From NCBI GenBank assembly GCA_945861875.1, contig CAMAWC010000003.1, forward strand, positions 1 through 64,000: 64,000 nucleotides of DNA. The letters are read 5' to 3'. Positions 1 to 8,167 of this stretch are shown here, one piece after another; the first letter of the stretch is position 1; every line of letters begins with the position of its first letter. Origin of the DNA: Bordetella parapertussis (GTDB lineage Bacteria; Pseudomonadota; Gammaproteobacteria; Burkholderiales; SG8-39). The position numbers were made by a program, and so were the translations under genes. Below the pieces are notes generated by a model, which worked only from the letters and a program-made list of their open reading frames with translations, ran no database searches and had not been told where the DNA came from.

Positions 1-3
1 GGA

Positions 4-1020
4 TCAGTCGAGCTTCATTCCCACGTCCCTGACCACCTTGGCAAAGCGCTGGGTGTCCGAGGCGATCATCGCCTCGAACTCGGCCACGCTGGTGCTGCGC
101 GGCTCGTATCCCAGCGCGGTGAGGCGTTCGCGCACCTCTGGCGTGGCCACCGCCTTGACCACCTCGGCGTTCAGGCGCTGCACGATTTCGCGCGGCGTGC
201 CGGCCGGCGCCACCACGCCGTTCCAGGATTCGTAATCGAGCACGGCGACGCCGGTCTCGGTCACCGTAGGGGTGTCAGGCAGGGAGAGTGAGCGCTGCTT
301 GCCGGTGGTGGCGAGGGCACGCAGCTTGCCGGCGCGAATATTGGGCAGCGGCCCGACCGGACTGTCGAAAACGATGTTGATCTCGCCGCCGAGGATCGCC
401 ACCGTCATCGGCGCATTGCCCTTGTAGGGTACGTGCAGCATCTTGATGCCGGCCTGCGAGCAGAACAACTCGGCGCCCATGTGCAGCGGGCCGCCGCTGC
501 CCGATGAGCCGTAGGTCAGCTTGCCCGGGTTGGCCTTGGCATAGGTCACCAGTTCGCGCAGGGTGTTGGCGGGCACCGAGGGGTGCACGGCAATGACCAG
601 CGAGTAGGCGGCGATCAGGCTGATGGGCGCAAAGTCCCGGACCGGGTCCCAAGAAAGTTTTTGCAGGTTCGGTTGTATCGCCATGCCGTTGGTGGCGAGC
701 AGGATGGTGTAGCCGTCGGGTGCCGCCCGGGCGACATATTCGGTGCCGATGTTGCCGCCGGCGCCGGCTCGCGTCTCGACAATCACCGGCTGGCCCATGC
801 TTTCGCTCATTTTCTGCGCCACCAGTCGTGCCGTGGATTCGGCGCCACCGCCGGGTGGGAAGGGCACAACAAAACGGATCGGCTTGTTCGGATAGTTCGA
901 CTGGGCCAGGGCACCGCCCGAGGACACCGCAACGGCGGCGAGGACAAGCGCGAAAACGCACACTGTTGATCGTATCGCGGAAATAAATAAGCTTTGTTCT
1001 CCCGCTTGTTGCACTGTCAT
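4..1020 (-). CDS. TTT substrate-binding protein (Bug/TctC family)
   Basis: Signal peptide then SNYPNKPIRFVVPFPPGG, HVPYKG, family C-terminus; start placed at internal Met (MTVQQ), ORF extends to 1089. Confidence 0.93.
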   Translation of the reverse strand: MTVQQAGEQSLFISAIRSTVCVFALVLAAVAVSSGGALAQSNYPNKPIRFVVPFPPGGGAESTARLVAQKMSESMGQPVIVETRAGAGGNIGTEYVARAAPDGYTILLATNGMAIQPNLQKLSWDPVRDFAPISLIAAYSLVIAVHPSVPANTLRELVTYAKANPGKLTYGSSGSGGPLHMGAELFCSQAGIKMLHVPYKGNAPMTVAILGGEINIVFDSPVGPLPNIRAGKLRALATTGKQRSLSLPDTPTVTETGVAVLDYESWNGVVAPAGTPREIVQRLNAEVVKAVATPEVRERLTALGYEPRSTSVAEFEAMIASDTQRFAKVVRDVGMKLD

Positions 1021-1249
1021 GGTGTCGCTCCTTGTGTAGGGCGTCAGGCGCGTTGGTCGCGCTCGTATCGAGTTTGTCTTCGATGCCATGATAACCGATG
1101 GATGCAGGGCGCTTCATTGGCAAAAACATGGTGCCGCGGAGGATGCACTTCAAATCGCTCCGCCCCGCACAGGCACTTCCCGGTCGCGTCCCCGCCTGCC
1201 CGGTTCGTCCTGCGGTCGTCACATCTCACCCTTCAAACGCGCTGTTGCA

Positions 1250-2137
1250 TCAGCCATCCCCGGCTTTCGCGGACGGGCGCGGCGGCGCGTTGAAAATGAA
1301 CATCGACAGTATCAGCAGTGCGGCGCCAAAGAGCTGCAGCGCATTCATGTATTGCTCGAGAATCAGCGCGGCGAAAATGATGACGCCGATAGCCTCAAAG
1401 TTGATGAAGAAGCCGGTGCGCACTGCTCCAAGCGCCGCGATTGCAGTCATTGTGCCGATGATGGCGACGAAGTAGGCGAGGGGCGCCCCGGCAAAGCCGA
1501 TCCACCCCGCAGTCGTCGCGGGGAAGGAGACGCTTCCGGTCACGGCGCATGCCAACAGGAATATCATTGTCGCGGCCATCAGCATGTGCAGTGTGTGCGC
1601 CTGCGTTTTTCGGCTGCCCAGCATGCGCGCCGAAAGGTGCATCAGGCCGCCCCAGGTCGCCGACGCCGATGCTGCGTAGGCGAGGCCCAGCGGATCAAGC
1701 GGTCCGCCCTTCACTTGCAGTGTCAGCGCGAGTCCGATCAGCGACAGCAGCAAGGCAAGCGCAACACGCAGGCTGGGTCTCCCACCGCCCGTCAGCCAGC
1801 TGACGATGCTGAGCAGCAGCGGGTAGGTGTAGAAAATGAGCAAGGCGTTGGAAACGGGCAGCAGGGCGATGGCCTGGTTGAGGAGGAAATTCGAAAAGGC
1901 CAGCAGTAATCCGAGCGCCAGCGACGTATTGCGCTCCGGGGCAGGCAGGCGCCATTGCGCGCCGCGCCAGACCAGGAAGCCCCATAGGGCGAAGAGCACA
2001 AACAGGGCGCGGGCGGTGATGACGGTAAGCACATTGCTGCCGCCGTCGTAGGCGAGCCGGCCACAGATTGAAACCAGGGCGTAGGCAAATGCAACGCCAA
2101 TGGCGTAGGCGGTGTTGACGGGGATTCGTGCTGGCAA
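1250..2137 (-). CDS. EamA/DMT-family transporter
   Basis: 295 aa, about 10 hydrophobic segments in two halves, typical of EamA permeases. Confidence 0.85.
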   Translation of the reverse strand: MPARIPVNTAYAIGVAFAYALVSICGRLAYDGGSNVLTVITARALFVLFALWGFLVWRGAQWRLPAPERNTSLALGLLLAFSNFLLNQAIALLPVSNALLIFYTYPLLLSIVSWLTGGGRPSLRVALALLLSLIGLALTLQVKGGPLDPLGLAYAASASATWGGLMHLSARMLGSRKTQAHTLHMLMAATMIFLLACAVTGSVSFPATTAGWIGFAGAPLAYFVAIIGTMTAIAALGAVRTGFFINFEAIGVIIFAALILEQYMNALQLFGAALLILSMFIFNAPPRPSAKAGDG

Positions 2138-2399
2138 AAGTGATCCTCTGGCATGCCGTCGATCGGAGCGGGGACAGGAAAGACGGTCGGCGCGGCTGGT
2201 GTATTGGTGTTTTGGGCGACGCGGCCTGAGTTGTAATGTGTTGCAGCCCTGATGGCCCGCGGGTGAATCAACACTGCGCGCGGCCGGTTTCGCACTCCGA
2301 ACCGCTTCCAGATTATAGTGGAGTTGTATAACCTTCCGGCGGAAATCGAGCGATTCGCACGGTTATAATTGGCATCACAAAAATGAAGAAAGTCCCTGC

Positions 2400-3587
2400 T
2401 TGAATACCGCCACAACGCTGCGCGCCGACGTGCGCACCATCGCACTGGTCGGCGTTGCGCACCTGATCAGTCATTTTTTCCAGCTCGTCATTCCGCCGAT
2501 GTTCCCGGTGCTTAAGGAGGAGTTCGGCCTGGGTTACACCGAGCTGGGCCTGGTGATGACGCTGTTTTTCACCGTGTCGGCGGGCTGCCAGACCTTTGCC
2601 GGCGTGCTCGCCGACCGCTTCGGCGCCGGGCGGGTGTTGCTCTCGGGTATCGCGCTGATCGCACTGGGCATCCTGCTGGCGGGCTTTGCGCCTTCGTATC
2701 CGCTGCTGATCGTCGCTGCGCTTGTCGCCGGCCTGGGCAACAGCGTGTTCCATCCGGCCGACTTCGCCATTCTGAATGCGCGTGTCGACCGGTCGCACCT
2801 GGGCCACGCCTTCAGCGTGCACAATATCGGCGGCCACCTCGGATGGGCGCTGGCACCGGTGTATGCGGTGGCGACGGCGGCTTTTGGCTGGCGTGCCTCG
2901 CTGATCGGCGCGGGACTGCTCGGCTTTGGCATTTTCGCGCTGCTGTTCTGGCAGCGTGATTTTTTGCGCACCGAGTCGCGTAAATCGCAGGTTACCGGTG
3001 CCGCCGGCAGCGGCAACCTGCGCATCCTGATGGCGCCCGCCGTCTTGCTGTATTTCCTGTTCTTTGTACTGATGTCGGTGTCCATGGTCGGCACGCAGAA
3101 CTACCTTATCCCGGTGCTGCAAACCCTGTACGACCAGCCGCTGGTGCTGGCCAGTTCGGCCCTGACGGCTTATTTGCTCGGCAGCGCCGCCGGAACCTTC
3201 ACCGGCGGGTTTGTGGCAACGCGCAACTTTCATGCGGAGCGGGTCACCGCCTTTGGCGTGCTGGGCCTCGCGCTGTTTTACTTTGTGCTGGCTGCCGGAT
3301 GGCTGCCCTCGGCGGCGATTGTCGCCCTGGCCGCCTGCGGCGGATTTTCACTCGGCATCATCCTGCCCTCTCGCGACCTGCTGGTGCGTGACGCCGCGCC
3401 CCCCGAAAGTCGCGGCAAGGTCTACGGTTTTGTTTATTCCGGTCTCGATGTCGGCGCCGCCATCGCGCCGGTTGTGCTTGGCTGGCAACTGGACCACGGG
3501 CAGCATCGCGGCATGCTGGTGGTGACGGGCGTACTGCTGCTGCTGGCCATTGCGACCATTTACCAGGCGAGGCGGGTGACGCGTTAG
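2400..3587 (+). CDS. MFS transporter (fosmidomycin-resistance-like)
   Basis: 395 aa, 12 TM-like segments, GVLADRFGAGRVLL motif; TTG start. Confidence 0.85.
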   Translation: MNTATTLRADVRTIALVGVAHLISHFFQLVIPPMFPVLKEEFGLGYTELGLVMTLFFTVSAGCQTFAGVLADRFGAGRVLLSGIALIALGILLAGFAPSYPLLIVAALVAGLGNSVFHPADFAILNARVDRSHLGHAFSVHNIGGHLGWALAPVYAVATAAFGWRASLIGAGLLGFGIFALLFWQRDFLRTESRKSQVTGAAGSGNLRILMAPAVLLYFLFFVLMSVSMVGTQNYLIPVLQTLYDQPLVLASSALTAYLLGSAAGTFTGGFVATRNFHAERVTAFGVLGLALFYFVLAAGWLPSAAIVALAACGGFSLGIILPSRDLLVRDAAPPESRGKVYGFVYSGLDVGAAIAPVVLGWQLDHGQHRGMLVVTGVLLLLAIATIYQARRVTR

Positions 3588-3609
3588 ACCTTGCGCGCGT
3601 CGGTCGGCG

Positions 3610-4104
3610 TTACTTCACCACCAGCCCGCGCTTTTGGTGCCAGTCCATGATGCCGCCGTCCGGGTAGCGCGCAAATGCCGCATTTTTTCGCGCGGCCTTG
3701 GGCACATCGGCCCAGGGTGCGGCGAAGTCCAGCATGATGTTGCAGTGTTGCGGCGGCAGCGGCAGTTTGCTGTCCATGGCCGAGGCAAAGGGGTAGACCC
3801 AGTCGGGCCAGCGCGGGTCGGCGACCCACAGCGCGCTGCCGCAATGGCTGCAAAAGTGGCGGCGTCCGGTACTGGTGGTTTTGCCTTGACCTTTGCCGCT
3901 GCCGATACGCGCCCGGTAGACTGACAGGGCCGCCTTGCCCTTGACCTTGAGTGTCGCCGCCTCACCCATGATATTGATGGCATAGCCGCCGCCGCCACCG
4001 GTCTTGCGGCAGATCGAGCAATAGCAGCGCATATACGGGTAGGGCGTGGTCGATTTGAGTGTAAAGGCAACCGCGCCGCAATGGCAGGATCCGCGCAACA
4101 ACAT
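3610..4104 (-). CDS. GFA (glutathione-dependent formaldehyde-activating/CENP-V) family protein
   Basis: GSCHCGAVAF, RCYCSICRKTGG and FCSHCGSALW Cys motifs. Confidence 0.9.
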   Translation of the reverse strand: MLLRGSCHCGAVAFTLKSTTPYPYMRCYCSICRKTGGGGGYAINIMGEAATLKVKGKAALSVYRARIGSGKGQGKTTSTGRRHFCSHCGSALWVADPRWPDWVYPFASAMDSKLPLPPQHCNIMLDFAAPWADVPKAARKNAAFARYPDGGIMDWHQKRGLVVK

Positions 4105-4260
4105 GGTTTGTCTCCGCGAGTGGACTCAGGCGCAATCCTAGCCTATTGCGCTGCTGTCGTTGAGGGTCGTGTCGCAGTAAAATAGCGCCGCAGCGCACAT
4201 TTTCCCGGTCCGGCCAAGATTCGCTCCGCCCGGACCAGATTCTTCCTGGAGACACTTCCC

Positions 4261-5232
4261 ATGCATCGCCATACCGCCGCTTTGTTTTCGCTGGTCGCCG
4301 TCCTTGCCGCCTTGCCCGTGCAGGCCCAGACGCCGGCTTATCCCTCGCGACCAATCACCTTCCTGGTGCCCTTTACCCCCGGTACCGGGATGGACATGAT
4401 CGCCCGCACTGTCGGTCCCAAGCTGTCGGAGCGCCTCGGCCAGCCGGTGGTGGTGGAAAACAAGCCCGGCGCCAGCGGCAACATCGGCGCCGAACTGGTG
4501 GCGCGCGCCGCCCCCGACGGCTACACCGTGATGATAGGGGCCAACACCATGCTGATCGCCGCCAGCCTTTACAAGAATGTCCCATTCGATCCGCTCAAGG
4601 ACTTTGCGCCGGTTTCGCAGGCGGCTTATGGCACGCTGATGCTGGTGACCAACACCAAGTCGGGCATAGAAAGCGTGCAGGACCTCATCGCCAAGTCCAA
4701 GGCCAAGCCGGGCAGCTTTACCTATGCATCGCCGGGCGTGGGCACGCCGCACCACATGTCCATGGAATTGATGAAAGACCTTGTCGGCATCGACCTGCTG
4801 CATGTGCCCTACAAGGGAACGGCCGGCGCCATCACCGACACCCTGTCCGGCCAGATCAGCGTCATGTTCATGCCCATCCACGTCGCCATGCCGCACGTCA
4901 AGAGCGGACGGCTCAAGGCGCTGGCCGTGGGCAGTGCCAAGCGCAACGCCAGCGCGCCCGACGTGCCCACGCTCACCGAGTTGGGTATCAAGGGCGCCGA
5001 TGTCGACATGTGGTATCCGGTGATGCTGCCCAAGGGCACACCCGCACCCATCGTCGCCAAGCTCAATGCCGAGATCCGCGCCATTCTCGCCATGCCCGAC
5101 GTGAAGGCAAGCCTGAACGGGCAGGGCATGGATGCGACCTCCTCGACCCCCGAGGAATTGCAGGCCTTGATGCAGCGCGATTTTGCGCGCTGGGCCGCGG
5201 TGATAAAGAAAAACAATATTTCCGCCGAGTAA
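4261..5232 (+). CDS. TTT substrate-binding protein (Bug/TctC family)
   Basis: AYPSRPITFLVPFTPGTGMD, LLHVPYKGTAGA. Confidence 0.93.
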   Translation: MHRHTAALFSLVAVLAALPVQAQTPAYPSRPITFLVPFTPGTGMDMIARTVGPKLSERLGQPVVVENKPGASGNIGAELVARAAPDGYTVMIGANTMLIAASLYKNVPFDPLKDFAPVSQAAYGTLMLVTNTKSGIESVQDLIAKSKAKPGSFTYASPGVGTPHHMSMELMKDLVGIDLLHVPYKGTAGAITDTLSGQISVMFMPIHVAMPHVKSGRLKALAVGSAKRNASAPDVPTLTELGIKGADVDMWYPVMLPKGTPAPIVAKLNAEIRAILAMPDVKASLNGQGMDATSSTPEELQALMQRDFARWAAVIKKNNISAE

Positions 5233-5255
5233 GCCAGGTAAAAAATCCTGAATAA

Positions 5256-5344
5256 CGTCGTTCCCGCGTAAGCGGGAACCCATTTTGACTCACGTAATCG
5301 AAGCTTTAGATCAAGGTGGATTCCCGCTTACGCGGGAATGACGA
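5256..5344. repeat. Dispersed REP-like inverted repeat (GTCATTCCCGCgaaaGCGGGAATCC family)
   Basis: Two hairpins cgtcgttcccgcgtaagcgggaaccc and ggattcccgcttacgcgggaatgacg, intergenic. Confidence 0.85.
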
Positions 5345-5375
5345 TCCTGGTCGAAGCGGCTAAAGAGGATTTTTG

Positions 5376-6590
5376 ATGTCTTTGCAATCCAAACTTCCGG
5401 TGGTTATCGCCGGTGCCGGGCCGACCGGGCTGATGGCCGCGCTGGCCCTCGCCAAACAGGGTGTCAGCGTCATCGTCTGCGAGACCGAACCGGGACTGAC
5501 GCACGACTTGCGCGCCGGGTCTTTTCATCCGCCGACGCAGGAAATGATGGCGCCCTACGGCATTACCGCGCGCATGGAAAAAAGCGGCCTCAAGGTGAGC
5601 AACTGGCAGATCCGCCAGCGCCGCGGCGGCCTGGTGGCCAATTTCGACCTCGGCATGCTCGCCGATATCACGCCTTATCCGCATCGCCTGCACCTCGAGC
5701 AGCACCGCCTGACACCCATCCAGTTCGATTTGCTCAAGGAGCAGCCCACCGCAACGGTACATTTCGGCCATGCCGTGACCGGTTTCGAGCAGCGCGGTGA
5801 AAGCGTCATGGTCTCAGTCCAGGCAAATGGAAAAAGCGAGACCATAGAAGCGGCCTGGCTGGTCGCCGCCGACGGCGGCAAGAGCGTGATTCGCAAGCAG
5901 ACCGGCGTCGAGTTCGAGGGCTTTACCTGGCCGGAGCAGTTTCTGGTGGTCAGCACCGAGTACGATTTTGCGCAGCGCGGCTTTGCCATGAACGCCTATA
6001 TATCCGACCCGGTGGAGTGGGCGGCGATTTTCAAGGTGCCCGACGACGGTCCGCCCGGCCTGTGGCGCATCGCCTTTCCCTGCGACACGGAAGTGCCGGA
6101 CGAAGAACACCTCAAGGCCGCCAGCGTCGAGCGACGCATGCAGGGCTTTCTCGATCGCGATGTGCCCTACGAAATACGCTACAAGAGCATCTATCGCGTG
6201 CACCAGCGCGTTGCCGACAACTGGCGCAAGGGGCGCGTGCTGCTTGCCGGTGACGCCGCCCACCTGAACAACCCGCTCGGCGGCTTTGGCCTCAACAGCG
6301 GCATCCACGACGCCATCAACCTGGCGGAAAAACTCGGTCGGGTCTGGCGCGGCGAAGCCGACGAAACGCTGATGGACCGCTATGTGCGCCAGCGCCGCAA
6401 CGCCACCATCGAGCAGGTGCAGGCGATGTCGATACGCAACAAGAAACTGCTCGAAGAGCGCGACCCTGCGGTGCAGCGCCAGCGCGTAGCCGAAATGGTG
6501 GAAATTTCGCAAGACCCGGTGCGCTGCCGCGAGCACCTGCTCAACACCTCCATGATCAGCGGACTGCGGCGCAGCGAACAGGTGCAGTAA
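5376..6590 (+). CDS. FAD-dependent aromatic monooxygenase (UbiH/PHBH-like)
   Basis: VVIAGAGPTGLMAALAL dinucleotide motif, RVLLAGDAAHLNNPLGGFGLNSGIHDAINL. Confidence 0.9.
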   Translation: MSLQSKLPVVIAGAGPTGLMAALALAKQGVSVIVCETEPGLTHDLRAGSFHPPTQEMMAPYGITARMEKSGLKVSNWQIRQRRGGLVANFDLGMLADITPYPHRLHLEQHRLTPIQFDLLKEQPTATVHFGHAVTGFEQRGESVMVSVQANGKSETIEAAWLVAADGGKSVIRKQTGVEFEGFTWPEQFLVVSTEYDFAQRGFAMNAYISDPVEWAAIFKVPDDGPPGLWRIAFPCDTEVPDEEHLKAASVERRMQGFLDRDVPYEIRYKSIYRVHQRVADNWRKGRVLLAGDAAHLNNPLGGFGLNSGIHDAINLAEKLGRVWRGEADETLMDRYVRQRRNATIEQVQAMSIRNKKLLEERDPAVQRQRVAEMVEISQDPVRCREHLLNTSMISGLRRSEQVQ

Positions 6591-6600
6591 TGAATGCCCT

Positions 6601-6674
6601 GTCATTGCGAGCGCAGCGAAGCAATCTCGTCGTAATGCTGCAAGATTGCTTCGTCGCTTCGCTCCTCGCAATGA
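6601..6674. repeat. Dispersed inverted repeat, GTCATTGCGAGC...GCAATGAC type
   Basis: gtcattgcgagcgcagcgaagcaatc ... gattgcttcgtcgcttcgctcctcgcaatgac. Confidence 0.85.
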
Positions 6675-6715
6675 CGGATACGTTTTTTAAGTAATCGAAC
6701 TCAAGGACTTGAACC

Positions 6716-7570
6716 ATGCGCATCTGCCGCTTTAACGACAACCGCCTCGGCGTGGTAATGGACGACGGCATACACGACGTCAGCGCCGTGCTCGCCTCCA
6801 TCCCGGCCGCGACCTATCCGTTCCCGAAGCACGACGCCTTGATCGCCAACCTGGCCACGCTGCGTCCATTGATGGAGGGGGCGGCCAAGGGTGCGCCGGC
6901 GATTAATCCGGATTCGGTAGAACTGCTCAGCCCGGTCGCCAATCCTGGCAAGATTATTGCCGCGCCGGTGAACTACAAAAAACACCTTGAGGAGGCGCTC
7001 GCCGACAAGGGCATACACCACGGCAAGCTGGTGGACGAAATCCATCGCGCCGGCCTGTTTCTCAAGGCCACCAGTTCAGTGGTCGGTGCGGGGGCGGGCG
7101 TTGACCTGGTGCACACCGACCGGCGCAATGATCACGAGGTCGAACTGGCCGTGGTCATCGGCAAGACGGCAAAGAACACCAAGCTGGCCGAGGCGTTGTC
7201 GCATGTGGCGGGCTATTGCATCGGGTTGGATATCACCATACGCGGGCCTGAAGACCGCAGTTTCCGCAAGTCGCCGGACAGCTATTGCGTGCTCGGTCCC
7301 TGGCTGGTGACTGGCGATGAGATCACCGATCCGTCGCACCTCGACCTGTCGATCAAGGTCAACGACCAGGTCCGCCAGCAGTCCAACACGTCCGACCTGA
7401 TACTCAACGTGCAGCAGCTGATCGTTTGGGCGTCGTCCTTTTACACGTTGCATCCGGGTGACGTCATCATCACCGGCACGCCGCAAGGTGTCGGTCCGAT
7501 CAAGGCCGGCGACGTGATGGATGCCCACATCCAGCGCATAGGCGCGATGCGCGTCGCGGTGCGCGGCTGA
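6716..7570 (+). CDS. Fumarylacetoacetate hydrolase family protein
   Basis: KIIAAPVNYKKH, DHEVELAVVIG, GYCIGLDIT, GDVIITGTPQGVGP. Confidence 0.92.
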   Translation: MRICRFNDNRLGVVMDDGIHDVSAVLASIPAATYPFPKHDALIANLATLRPLMEGAAKGAPAINPDSVELLSPVANPGKIIAAPVNYKKHLEEALADKGIHHGKLVDEIHRAGLFLKATSSVVGAGAGVDLVHTDRRNDHEVELAVVIGKTAKNTKLAEALSHVAGYCIGLDITIRGPEDRSFRKSPDSYCVLGPWLVTGDEITDPSHLDLSIKVNDQVRQQSNTSDLILNVQQLIVWASSFYTLHPGDVIITGTPQGVGPIKAGDVMDAHIQRIGAMRVAVRG

Positions 7571-7947
7571 TCGACAAACTTCGCATCGACAAGTGGCTGT
7601 GGGCGGCGCGCTTTTACAAGACGCGCAGCCTCGCCGTGCAGGCCATAGAAGGCGGCAAGGCGCGGGTCAACGGCGAGCGCGTCAAGCCGGCGCGCGAGGT
7701 GAAGGCCGGTGACACCGTCAGCGTGCGCGTGGGCGAGCTCGAGTGGACAGTCGCGGTCCTGGGTGTGTCCGAGCGGCGCGGGCCGGCCAGCGAAGCGGCG
7801 CTGTTATATGCCGAGGGCGAGGAGAGCCGCAAAAAACGCGAACTGATGATCGCCATGCGCCGCGCCGGGCCGCAACCGGACCCCGACGCCAAGGGCAGGC
7901 CGACCAAGCGAGATCGTCGTTTGATTCATCGGTTTACCGATACCTGA
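7567..7947 (+). CDS. S4-domain RNA-binding protein (Hsp15/HslR-like)
   Basis: IDKLRIDKWLWAARFYKTRSLAVQAIEGGKARVNGERVKPAREVKAGD; listed ORF begins too late at 7636; start uncertain, CTG at 7567 overlaps the upstream stop. Confidence 0.8.
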   Translation: MIDKLRIDKWLWAARFYKTRSLAVQAIEGGKARVNGERVKPAREVKAGDTVSVRVGELEWTVAVLGVSERRGPASEAALLYAEGEESRKKRELMIAMRRAGPQPDPDAKGRPTKRDRRLIHRFTDT

Positions 7948-7993
7948 CGCTTCGCATTTAAGCTGTTGTTCACCTATGAAACGGATCGAACGG

Positions 7994-8089
7994 TCTCATA
8001 TATAAAACGGCCCAACGGTGTTGTTGACATGCCCGGTCATCTTTGAAACACTGGCCGTTCATATAAAAACCAACGTTTTATATATAAGA
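7994..8089. promoter_or_regulatory. Putative operator region: three copies of a TCTYATATATAAAACG-like motif
   Basis: tctcatatataaaacg at 7994-8009; cgttcatataaaaacc at 8056-8071; cgttttatatataaga (reverse complement) at 8074-8089. Confidence 0.5.
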
Positions 8090-8167
8090 CAGCGCTTGTC
8101 GAGTGATGCGTAAAGCAGTTGCCGGTTCGCGAAACCGCCCCATGCAGTAACGCCGCAATCACTCTGT

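Noticed and set aside
275-1222. 315-aa minus-strand ORF
   Set aside because: Overlaps the TTT gene in another frame; low-complexity Arg-rich translation
4138-5283. 381-aa minus-strand ORF
   Set aside because: Antisense to a clear TTT binding protein; His/Gly-rich, no recognisable motif
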